A DNA stretch of 64,000 nt, taken from Ceratobasidium sp. AG-K (Eukaryota; Basidiomycota; Agaricomycetes; Cantharellales; Ceratobasidiaceae). The notes under the pieces were generated by a model. The model was not told the origin of the DNA, did no database searches, and saw only the letters and a list, made by a program, of their open reading frames with translations. Within the stretch, counting starts at the first letter, position 1. Every line of letters starts with the position of its first letter. The stretch lies in assembly GCA_037039685.1 (NCBI GenBank), contig JAWNGF010000001.1, positions 1,116,001-1,180,000 of the forward strand. Reading direction: 5' to 3'. This document shows positions 23,389-33,588 of this stretch, in pieces. The translations under genes were made by a program, and so were the position numbers.

Positions 23389-25753
23389 CTATTCTTTCAC
23401 TGGGAAGAAAAGAATTGCACAAAATACCAGGAATACCCAAAGGACCGTAGACCAGTGGGAGGATTGGGCCTGTGTAGGGGCGCCAGGCCGAGTTCCCCAA
23501 TTTCTCTGAGCATTGTTGTAAGTTGGACGTGGGGTTGTGATCGGAAAGTAGTAAAGGCAGTTGGAATTGTGCCGGTGATTACCTTCTCGGCGGATGGGGT
23601 CATAGTCGGCGAGGCAGACCCAGCAGCTACAAATTTCTTGTGAGTACTGCAGCTTAGGGTGCCGGTCGCGGACTTACAACTCATGGCCACATCCAGCAGG
23701 GCGACGACAGGTCATATGATCGCAACCGTTCGTCTTTTCTATCTATGGTCCCTAAGATCAATCACCAAGACTTCAAGACGGATGTGAAACTTACTCTTCG
23801 TCCACAACGTGGGTTCGGACAGACCTTGGCGTGTCTGGAAATATATGCTTGACTAGCTGCATCTTCCTGTGCTCTCTGTGCACGAAAGGTTGCAGTGTAT
23901 CGTTTGCATGTGAGTCCGGTATGCCAAGGTACGTCGTGAGTGAAACAAGAGCGCGCGTGACAGGCTTGGCAGATCACAATCGGAGCAGTATCTATGACCT
24001 AATGTGAGTAAGCCAAGCCAGCACAAAGTCCTGATACGCACCTCCGCCTTCGTGAACCTGACCCCAATTACATACCGGATTCTTGCACCATACAAAATTT
24101 GGCAACTTCTCCAAGGTCCTGCGGAGTACCAGCGCTTCGTATCTAAATGAATTTCCAATCGGTTGTCAGAAGGCGCATACATTTACGATGCTGGCTCCTA
24201 TACACCACCACTCACCGATCCAAACACGTTTGATTACTTCCCGCGCCTCTCAAATATCTGCATACTCCATTGTCCGCCGACATGCGGGATCAGGACAGCT
24301 CAAGACTGTCAACCCCTGGGTTAACACTGAGTAAGATATATGTTGTTCTAGACATGGCCCGCAAATTGAAGTATGAGCGCAAGACAAAGTCGGCCCAAGG
24401 TGAGGATATTGATCTGGAACCTCAAAACAGATCGAACAAGGTAGGTTGGCGATACGCTGAGGTCGGGGCTGGGGTTGAGGTTGGGATCGTACACGGTTTT
24501 CATATCCTAAGCTCGTGCGAGTGACAAATGGCCTGGGTACCCGTGGAGTGAGCCCTAATCCATTCGTCCGCCAGCGTTCGCCGCCAAATTCAAGGTCATC
24601 CTCTGAATCATCCAAAAATCCGAACCGCTCGGGCGCCTGTGGGGCGGCCACTGGTCCACCCGTTCGCCAGCGTAGCTCACCGCCGACACCGGGTTCATCA
24701 TCTGAGTCACCCCAGCCAGAAACGTTTACAATCGTAGATGACGGGCTTGGAGTCGATCGTGTAGCGGTTGCCCCCGTATGCCGCGTGTACCCAAAGCTCT
24801 GCTGATTCTCGGTTACCACCTGGCTGGACGGCTGGGAATAGGTTTTTGGATGCCGTGACGCGCGCTTCTTGATTGGCGGGGGTTGCGACACTGCTTGCTA
24901 GAGCAATAGTAGAACCCGTAGCCCTTATCGCCGGTACTCTATCACTTTGCCCTCCTGGATTACCGGGCTCGGCGCGAGTCGAGGTTGTGGTTGAAGGGGG
25001 TGCAGGTGTTGAAGGGGGTGCAGGCCGTGAAGGTGGTCCAACTCGTGGGGACGGTGCAGGCCGCGAAGGTACCGTTGGCGGAGACCGACCAACCTGAGCG
25101 ACGTCCGACGCAGGCCCGGGACGTGATGATTGGGCCCCATTACCAGTGGCTGCAGCGGCAGCGGCGGCAGCCTGTCGTTCCCTGGCCCTTCTGCGTCTAG
25201 CCGCGCGCTTGCTAATAGGGAGGCGGTAATAGGGTTGATGGACAGAGGGTTGTGGCTATTCTGTGCGGCGCTTGGCTGTTTATGTGAGCGTTGGCTATTT
25301 TGTGTATCATTGCGATGGGGTCGACGCCTGTTGGAATGACTCAGAGACGGGGGCTGATCGAGTGCTCGAGTCTTTTGGCTAGCGGGCGGACGTGGGTTTC
25401 GATCGCGCGTCTGCGGCGGGGCCGGACCGTCAACCGGTCGAGTGTTCCGTTGCCACCTCGGACGAGTACTGGTTGGCTGGGTCGGGACATTGTTTGGGCG
25501 TGTTGTAAATGTGCTCCTCTCTATTATAGTGCCGCCTGAGTACTGGCTCCCGGCGGAAGGGCGATAATAGTTATTCGAACTAGGCGTCACACGCGTTGAT
25601 ACCGATGGCGTATATTGGGTACTCGAGAATTGGCTTGTTGCCCGAAGGTGAGGGGGTACATAACCACCAGACGACCATAAGTCAGGATAAGCTGCTGGAA
25701 TCTCACTTTTTCTGTGCCTACGCGCCCGATAGCCTGCATAGGGGCGACCAAAT
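23389..25753 (-). CDS. RBR-type E3 ubiquitin ligase, array copy F (long disordered N-terminus, single membrane helix)
   Basis: RING1: CSICFEVPDQY, CAHTSICGPCLEQH, CPDPACRRTMEYADI. IBR: WCKNPVCNWGQ and CQACHARSCFTHDVPWHTGLTC. RING2: CPNPRCGRR, GCDHMTCRRPAGCGHE, then CWVCLADYDPIRREGNHRHNSNC. The tail is the shortest of the anchored copies: about 35 polar residues, then one helix (WSTVLWVFLVFCAILFFPV) and VKE before the stop at 23389-23391. The N-terminus is the longest in the array: Ser/Pro/Asn/Arg-rich sequence runs from about 25753 and joins the RING1 exon in frame if a 48-nt intron (GTGATAGAG...GCTCTAG, about 24902-24949) is removed; that intron carries two in-frame stops. 25753 follows a TTACAG acceptor and no Met occurs in this exon, so at least one 5' exon is unidentified. 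Domain call firm, 5' structure tentative. Confidence 0.8.
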
Positions 25754-27619
25754 CTGTAAAGTACCTAACCCAACACCTGGCACGATCACTGACCTCCGGC
25801 CATACTAGGTGAATCGAGAGCCAGTGCCATAGCTCCCAGCGATCAAACCAGAGATTATGGTGGCGTGTCGCGGGAAGGGGTAGCCTGTGGCTCCTTGCGG
25901 AAAACAAAGGGGTCAGGTGGCTAGATCTCGCATAGCCACTCCGAATTTGGCCACCGATCATCGCGACCTCGAGGCAGGGCAAACACGCCCAAACCGAGAA
26001 TTGCGACGACGGTCCACCATGATATTTGTTGGCTTTGATTAAGCTGCGCATATGATTCGGGCGATAAAAACCTTCCCTGGGTACAAGTATACCTAACACC
26101 AAGTCACGTACGCTCGACTGTTATGAGCGTCCTATCTGCGATTCATACACTTTAGTATGCAATGGGAGGGTGCGAGGTAATATTTCTGCATCGTATACTC
26201 TCGTATGCAACTATCCACGAACACGTTCCTACCGAACCGGTAACTGCCCCACGCAGATCGACCCAACGTTGGCCGGATTTTCCGCTACGCATATCTGTCT
26301 GTGACCGCGAGTTGTTCGACTCAAATTCCCTTAATATTGTACTGGTTTGGGTATAGTGGCCGGGTGTTTTTTTTCCGCGATGCAGCGAGGTATCATGTCA
26401 ATCGAAGAGAGCATGCAATGGAATGTCGGGTGCCTTCGACAACCCGGATTCGCTATTGCCCCTCCAGTTGAAATCTCAGCGAATAACAAGCTATGCTCAA
26501 TTTAACTACTAGCAGAAATAAATTATATCCGGGAGATATCCAGGATAGTTTAAGTTTGGGAATTCGCTTGGTAATGGCAGGCCTACAAGCGCAGTGCGAG
26601 GCTACAAACTCGTCTCCAGTACCTCTCCCAACAGCTAAGATTCCGATTCCCTTGCAAGCACACAATAAACCAAGATCTTCCTGTCCTTGTCTCGTGTGTC
26701 CTAGTCTTCTAGCTATGAGCGGCGCTTTGGGCACTTGGCACCTTTGGAATGGCTAAACGGGGGACGGAGTTTCGTACACACACACTCGAATGCTAGCAAG
26801 ATTCTAGCGCGCTGTGAAAGGACAAGCGACAACCCCGAAAATCCTTACACGCGACTGGATTAGTTTAAGTTTCATTTTCGAATGGAAGCGCTCGACTGAA
26901 TTCAATTGCCAATATCCAGCATACTTCGCTTCAACTACTTCGCTTCGACTACTTCGCACTTAATTTTGCGGCAAAGGTTTCTGTATGTTAGATTCATGGA
27001 GCAAGAACCATTGTTACTGAGATTCCTGTGTAAGCATAATACTGCTAAATTTTGCGAGTTTATACCGATGCATTACCTATGAACCAGACATACAGTCCAC
27101 CTAATAACTATGGGTTGGCCGTAGTATATAATAGGCGTCCAAAATCTTGAGGCATTCATCCGACTCTCCTCTTCGGTAGTGTCAGAATCATCAGATCTTG
27201 TTTGTGCATCGTTTTTTCGAAGGCGATCCGTATATCCGAGTCGACCTTGTTTACGCTGAAACGCGCATATATTGCAAATGAGAGCGGGAGAACGGTCACG
27301 TGCCAATAACGCAAGAGGGTGGATAGCCAATTGCGTCGTTTTCATCGACTAAACTTTGACGTGGTGACTTGGCGGGGGTGACTTCGCGAAGACTGAAGCC
27401 CGATTATGCGGTAAATATAGCAGGTTTTCAGCCCCTCTATACTATTCAGGGCTAGTTGTCCACTCTCGAGAACCACGAAGACACGAGTTGTGGAGCGAGG
27501 TCGGCATTCGAAGGCAAGAGAACATGTCAGCCGCTTGACGCAACAAAGCACCTTACTGGTACAGTCGATACGAGTTCTCTTTGCATAATATTCTTTTTGG
27601 TGTTATGATTCAAGTACTC
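25754..27619. other. Gene-poor region after the RBR array
   Basis: May hold the unplaced first exon of RBR copy F (an open minus-strand frame reaches 26102). A minus-strand frame starting with ATG at 27345 (MKTTQLAIHPLALLARDR, about 90 codons) has no known domain and is doubtful. The rest shows no gene. Confidence 0.35.
26922..26960. repeat. Short tandem repeat, 14-bp unit
   Basis: About 2.7 copies of tacttcgcttcaac / tacttcgcttcgac in direct tandem. Too short to assign a role. Confidence 0.7.
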
Positions 27620-27745
27620 TGGCCGTATAAGAGGTGCCTCCTTCGCTCGGTGTATCATTATCTACTCCTACCCTCTCAGCCACTCAGCTCGCTCAGCTCT
27701 CCCACACTCCCTAATCCCACAGTCACTCTTTTCATCTCGTTCAAA
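27620..27745 (+). promoter_or_regulatory. Core promoter and CT-rich leader of the small secreted protein gene
   Basis: A TATA-like gtataagag at about 27625 lies some 120 bases before the ATG, followed by a strongly pyrimidine-rich stretch (27661-27740). Inferred from position and composion relative to the downstream signal-peptide ORF. Confidence 0.4.
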
Positions 27746-28508
27746 ATGTTCTTCGCTCGCCTCGCCATTGCCGCCCTCACTTTCGGCTCTTTCACCCAAG
27801 TGTTCTCTGCGCCTATCGTAGTTGGTGTCCACCCTGCCCAGGTCGACACCACGCTGGCCGTATTCAGAACCTTCCCCGGGATGGTCCTTTGAACTTTTTC
27901 GATGCACTCTCTAAAGTCGACAGTGCTGTCCAGGAGGCTAATACTATCATCGGTCAGCATGCTCGACTAATCAATTGTTCTTGCTCCGTTCTTACATCGC
28001 TCTGAACAGACACCCCCAGTGTGGATACAGTCCAAGTGTCCAGGGCTTTGTCGAAGCTAGATGGCGCTCTAGCTGGTGTCGCATATGTCTTCGATGCACC
28101 GGGCTCCGATGTAGCTTCAATTTTCCGAGACGTAGATGAGGTTACGACCCCATCACTCGGGATGTTGCTGGCGCGCTGAACGCTGTGGAAACGGTACGTA
28201 ACGATCGATGCAGTCTTAGTATATGGGAAATGACAGTCAATTCAGAAAGTTGGCGAGGTTTTGGTCAAGGCGGCGTCCTTGAAGACTGTAGACCTCGCGG
28301 TTTCCGAGGTTGAATCCATCAAGTAAGCACGAGAGCAAATTTTCACCCCTTTAATTGCTTACAGTCGACTTTATTCAGAGCTAAGGTTGCCCAAATTCAC
28401 TCCGGAATCATCAAGGTCGTCCCGGAAATCATCACTTGGTTGAAGATGTATTTGCCGGAACTTTTGGCTCTGATCGTTAAGGGCCTGGGTGTCACCATTG
28501 ACGCTTAA
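27746..28508 (+). CDS. Small secreted helical protein, reading frame broken twice
   Basis: ATG at 27746-27748 opens a signal peptide (MFFARLAIAALTFGSFTQVFSA). The first exon then loses frame near 27874-27890: the frame with FFDALSKVDSAVQEANTIIG is reached only if one base is missing in the ccccggg run. A second break of the same sign occurs at about 28148-28156 (acgacccc), where VTT must be followed by ITRDVAGALNAVET. Apart from these, every intron (27955-28010, about 28193-28245, 28324-28378) preserves frame, and the last exon reads AKVAQIHSGIIKVV, WLKMYLPELLALIVKGLGVTIDA, stop TAA 28506-28508. The protein would be an all-helical extracellular polypeptide of about 190 residues with no known domain. 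Either a recent pseudogene or, more likely given the pattern elsewhere in the window, two sequencing deletions. Function unknown; small secreted proteins of plant-associated fungi are often effectors, which is only a possibility here. Confidence 0.6.
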
Positions 28509-29608
28509 AGTGATAGTACTGGTGCCCTAATTCTTCGATTGTCTCCGCTTGTATCTCAACTTTCGATCAGCTCTCTGTTTCAACATTGCACTCTGTTATG
28601 TTCGATCTAATAATATTCGCTTTTGATGGCCATGGGACATTATGGGAGATGTTTTGGAATCTGACACCAACTCATCATATATCTTCCAACGTTCACGCTC
28701 ATTAGGTTTTTTGAGGGTCGGTTGGGACTCGTTGCAACTATTAAACCCATAAAAAACCAATGCCTGGTTATGATCACGGTGAAACATTTTTAGGACGTAT
28801 GACTTTGAAAGTGTTGCGACATCGAGTCGAATTGTAACTTTCAATATCTGCGCAACTAGTCCCAGTGTCCAGCTACCGAGCCACCCTGTTGGCTACATGC
28901 GTGCCTTTACTTTTGCACCCCGTGCAGACCTTTATTCGGGATGAAATACAGTATATTGCCGGAGTCTACACTAGGTACACTAATATTACACATTGATCCA
29001 ATATGCACTCCTCAAGTCTTCCAGCAGATCACCGATCAGCTTCAGCACATGCAAAATTTGACAGGCAGCTAGCATTTGAGAACAGTGGCACATATTTATG
29101 GCCCACCTCGCATCGCGTATAAGTTAACTTATCTTGTCGCGCCCCGGACTAGTGGCATTAACTGAGGACAACCAACACGGCACATGGAAAAGACACCCAC
29201 CAGGACTGAGGTTCGTCCACAAGCACTGGCCGTGGGGGATGGGAGACGGCGTCCATCCAAAGGGGCACTCAGAGTGGCACAGAGGTAACGGGGGTAGCGA
29301 TGGTTGAGGATGTAGAGTGTGGAGTGTGGAGCTGCTACCGCGGATGACATACTGCTTATGTACTTACATTAAGCGCTGATGGACTTTACCACCGAAGTCA
29401 TCTGTCCAAGACTAGCATTTATGCGCCAATGTTTCTCCTCAGGCCGATATAATGCATGTGCTGGCATTTTCCATGGCAGGGTAAATGCGCCACGCTCTAA
29501 CTACGACGGAAGTTGTCCAATCGGACTTTGGGCAAACTCATAACTGCTTAGTAATCGCCGCGAACATTACAATGAGAATAAAACACTCTACAAAAATCCC
29601 GAAATCTC
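28509..29608. other. Gene-poor stretch
   Basis: 3' flank of the secreted-protein gene followed by sequence with no convincing frame. A short minus-strand frame at 29129-29350 begins with ATG (MSSAVAAPHSTLYIL) but has no support beyond length. Confidence 0.4.
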
Positions 29609-29802
29609 GTTCGGCTCGTGAGGTGTCGGGATTTAGGGCAGGCGCTCGTTGGTCTCTCAAGCGCTCGTGAGGCCTCGTGAGCCCTCACGAGATAAGCGCG
29701 CATTTTGCTCATGATTGCTCGCGACTCTCCCGAGCGCTCAGGAGTCGCCACGAGCCCGACGAGCACCTCCCGTCGATCCCGAGATTACACGAGATTCTCG
29801 GG
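29609..29802. repeat. Dyad-rich repeat cluster built on CTCGTGAG
   Basis: CTCGTGAG occurs at 29615, 29664 and 29674, and its inverse CTCACGAG at 29684, forming a perfect 8-bp palindromic arm pair with a 2-base gap (29674-29691). A CCCGAGA...TCTCGGG pair lies at 29778-29802. Much more G/C-rich than the A/T-rich DNA that follows. Origin unknown; it could be a transposon fragment. Confidence 0.6.
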
Positions 29803-29858
29803 TTTTTCTGACGCAGTTGCAAGGTGTTGTAAACAATGAAATACGGTTATCACTGAGG

Positions 29859-30110
29859 GTGACGAAAATACCATTTTTCGGTACAAAATGTCCAGATTCA
29901 GTATTTTATGGAATTTCGGTATGGATTCAACCAATTTTCAGTGCAAAGTATCCTGATATTTGAGCCTTTGGATTTGATTCTTGAATTTGAAAAACAAAGT
30001 GGTGGGATAAGTTGCCCCCAAAATTGATATAAACGTTACTAAACCCTGTCCAAACGGGGTAATCATACTGAGACTGGACACTTTGATACCATAAAACGGT
30101 ATTTTACACA
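29859..30110. mobile_element. MITE-like inverted-repeat element, about 250 bp
   Basis: Left arm 29859-29904 (gtgacgaaaatacc...tgtccagattcagtat) matches the reverse complement of the right arm 30064-30110 (gtgtgtaaaatacc...tgtccagtctcagtat) over about 46 bp with a handful of mismatches. The 160-bp interior has no coding capacity. Size and structure fit a non-autonomous inverted-repeat element; I could not define a target-site duplication. Confidence 0.5.
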
Positions 30111-30181
30111 CTTGTAGAGTTATATGACTGTTATAGCCAGATCGCAACAGCGTGTAGCAGTTGTGTGGTTACAACCACTAT

Positions 30182-30201
30182 CCCCCCCCCCCCCCCCCCC
30201 C
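30182..30201 (+). repeat. Poly-C tract of 20 bases
   Basis: An uninterrupted run of C, starkly unlike its surroundings. Homopolymer length is likely to be uncertain in the assembly. The remaining sequence to 30761 shows no gene. Confidence 0.9.
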
Positions 30202-30761
30202 GATGCTAATAGTCTGGGGTTCATACCAGCCATTACGTGGTCTTGAATCCTTCATAATGAGCTCAATCCGAACCTTTGGTTCCATGCATCTGGTCAACCA
30301 ATTGCAACCGACTTCTAGTTCATGATGTGAACCGCTGTAATCTAGACCGGTTTAACTCGGTTAGAGGACTTTTCTGATGGCATGAATCAGTCAATGAGGG
30401 TTACATAGTATGGAGGATTATCTGACTAGGAGGGCTGGGCAAGATAACATTATCCGGATACAACTGGCTAGACACTTCCTTTGCGTCAACTCAGTTCAAG
30501 TGTCGAGATAATGTGCTGCCCGATAAAACTCGCAAGCATAATCGCACACGTCTCTGTACATAGCCAAGTTTCGTTCTGACCGCTCGCTACCCTTTCTATG
30601 TTGCGAACCCCCAGTTTGGCTATACACTAGAAATAAGCTAAGTTTGCTGTTTTCGGACGCCGATTTCCGATTCAATACTATGGCTTGGTAGGCTATAGCT
30701 CAGCTGTAAGTTTGATTAAGTATATACATTTTCCAGTTGCGTTATTGGTACAATCTTCCAG

Positions 30762-32957
30762 CTATCGTTTTTCCACGACATCGCTAACACTTCCGGACTG
30801 TCGCTCCACATGTTCAACCTCTGCTTGAGCGCCCGTGTTTTTTTCTTCGTCATGCTTAGCCCGAAACGCCTGGGGCCCGGCAATCCGATCCGAGTGAGCA
30901 ATGACGGTACGCCCGCCTGGTGCGTCCCATACTCCTCCTGTGATGCCTCCCTTTTCGAATAGGTGATCTACGTCCTCTAGTGATAGATTTGCTGTTTCGG
31001 GGAAGAAAGCATATCTGCCTCAGGCTTGTCAGCACTGATTCTGGCTACGAGAGGATGAACGTACATGATTGGCACCCAGCACGCATTGAGAACGGCGAAT
31101 ATGATAAAGACCTTCCACCCAATCTGATCGATTGCTGGCGGGGTCATTTCAACGACTGCAAAAACGCACCTAGCGCATATAGTCAGCTCATAACCCGCCG
31201 CGTCTGCAAATGGCAACTCACATCCAGTTAACGAACGAGCTAAGAGAGCTTGTATATGCGCGTATGCGGGTGTGGCTGACCTCAGCTGGATACAGCCACG
31301 GAATGGGCAGAAATCCAATGCCTAGGAAGATCTGGAAAATGAATACCATGGCGGTGGCACCATATGCGGCAGACTTGGTGCCAACGCTGAGTAGGACAGC
31401 GGCGAGCAAGAAGCAAGTGGAAAGCCCGGTAGCAGAGAACATAAGAAGTGGGCGACGCCCAAATCGATCAACCGTCTGACGCGTGGTGTGAGCTATCTGT
31501 ATTTATGAGGGAAGAGACATACCCAAAGAGGAATGAAAGATGCAACAAAGTACGTGATAGCAGTGCATCCTCCGAGAATGAGAGACAGATTGCGGCTCAT
31601 GCCCATAGTGTTCTGATAAACGACGGGCGCCTGCGGGGAACATTCGGTCAGTTTGTGGTGAGCAAAGTCCCTGTGAGGTGTTCTAGCCTACCAGGTAGTT
31701 GATCATATTCGCTCCGCTAACACGCGCATAGTATCAGTACGGACCTATTCGACAGCATTGGGTTGAATGGCACGCACGTGAATTGTTGCATGACATTCAC
31801 ACCACACGCCAATAAAACCCGCCTGAAATTTCCCAGTTGCCCACCTTGCAAGAGTTCGGCAAAGCGGAATGGTCCCCCCGCGCTCTCACGTGCGAGGGAT
31901 TCCTCGATGTCTTGAAGACGTTCTTGAATCAGTGCCTGAACTTCGGGTGTACGCTGCTCAGGAGCCGCCGCAAGTCTCGAAAGGACGTCAACCGCTTCGT
32001 CCTTTCGCCCCTGAGATAGGAGCCAGCGTGGCGTTTCGGGGAGGGTAGCCGCTTGCATGAGGAGGAATAGGGCAAACACGGCTTGGAATCCTGACTCACG
32101 AAGGTCTCAGAATCGTGTAATGGAGTAGATGGACCACGCACCAATAGGCAGTCTCCATTGAATGGGGCCGTTGACAAACGATAGACCATAGTCAAGGAAA
32201 TATGCAACTAACTAGATGTTAGGAACGCCTTTGACACTACGTCAAGCTTGCCTACTTACTGACAAGACCGAGGATGGTGACGGTAGAGTTTAGGCAAACG
32301 AGCGCGCCCCGCATGCGACCCTCACATGTTTCGGATTGGTAAACTGGAATCGACGACGAGTTGAACCCATTTCCCTGCAGCAAAATGAGGGCGCTGGTGC
32401 AAGTTAATGACAAACTCGCGACGCACGATCCCAGTTACGACTCTCCCAACAATCAATTGCGCCCGTGTAGTGGCTGATGTTAGAATTGCCGTGCCAACGA
32501 GCATAGTCGCTGCACCAAGCATAATCATACGTCTCCGGCCTAGTTTTTGACCGTATGCGAAGCACATCAGGGAACCGACGGCACACCCTATATCATAAAT
32601 AGCCACCTAAACTACGATTAATTTACGTGGTGGCCAGTAGTTTTGGTTAGACTTACGATTGTTCCTTGAGCGGTGGGTGAAGGTGAATCAAAGTCCTTGC
32701 CAAACCTTTATTTTAAAGTGGACGTTAGCGGTATTCTTCAGACATCATCGGGCAACGTACTGGTTGTCTGCTCCTACGATCCCAGACATAACTCCTTGAT
32801 CATACCCCAGTAACAGAAAACCTTGGCAACAACATGCTATGATAAAACAATAATAAAATGTAAGCAAAAGTATCGTCGAGAGGGCTGCTGAAATCTCACC
32901 GGTGATGGCCCAAACCAGCCAGTCGCCGTACACTGGAAGAATGGGTATGTGAGCCAT
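30762..32957 (-). CDS. MFS sugar porter (12-helix sugar transporter)
   Basis: Plasma-membrane hexose or pentose transporter of the sugar porter family. ATG 32955-32957 (MAHIPILPVYGDWL); spliced helix 1 gives CCCQGFLLLGYDQGVMSGIV. Then DIGCAVGSL, FAYGQKLGRRRMI (loop 2-3 motif), VGRVVTGIGNGFNSSSIPVYQSE after splicing (family signature), LPETPRWLLSQGR after helix 6, the central-loop helix ending GGQLGNFRRV, VMQQFTC, DRFGRRPLLMF, FQIFLGIGFLPIPWLYPAEV, and FPETANLSLEDVDHLFEKGG near the C-terminus. The cytosolic tail is charged and ends VVEKR before the stop at 30762. About 9 exons. Diverges from L-rhamnonate dehydratase across 0.63 kb, so a role in L-rhamnose or related sugar uptake is inferred from context; specificity cannot be read from the sequence. 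Confidence 0.9.
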
Positions 32958-33588
32958 AGTGAACTCGATGAAGAACTTGTCGAGGAGAGCTGCCCAAAGG
33001 CATCCCAACGGTCGTGGAGGAGTCCTTCTTAAGAACTGGAGACCCGTGCGGTTTATGGGGTTGACCAACTCGCAGAAGCTAAGGGAATCCGAGCATTTCG
33101 TATATTCTCCAAGGAACTTGGCCGCGCAGCGGGCAAAGAAGTATGTCAACGGTTTAGTCTTTTATTTATGGGTTAAAATGCCGAGCGAACACCTGTCCTT
33201 CTTCGGAGGTGTGACCCAATCTAGCGAAGGCATTACACAGATAGGATACAACATGCCGCGAACCTCAAGGTTTTGGCAATAGTACCCAAGTCGATTCCAG
33301 GAGTACCGACATATCCCATGGCATCGAGCCCTCCGATTCCGCGAGAAGTGCCGCGATGAACACTTGCCTATTAATCAAGACAAGTTGGTGGCCGAGATCA
33401 AGCTGGCTGGTCGTCGGACCAAACATATTCAAATTTAGTAACGGACCGAATCCGAATGAGCGGCCCAGCGGCCCGCCGTTCCGAACTATACAGTCAACTG
33501 ACTTCTTGATGGCCAAATAGTGCCGACCGACTCAAAAGGCACACAGTTCTGAGGAGGCATACCATCCAACCCGTCCACATATTTCGCC
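32958..33588. promoter_or_regulatory. Shared divergent promoter of sugar transporter and L-rhamnonate dehydratase
   Basis: 631 bases with no convincing gene between two start codons facing outwards. A bidirectional, co-regulated promoter is inferred from the layout. I see no unambiguous transcription-factor site. Confidence 0.45.

Noticed and set aside
24985..25539. Several plus-strand frames opposite RBR copy F
   Set aside because: Overlap the Ser/Pro-rich N-terminal exon of copy F; composition is a reverse-strand artefact.
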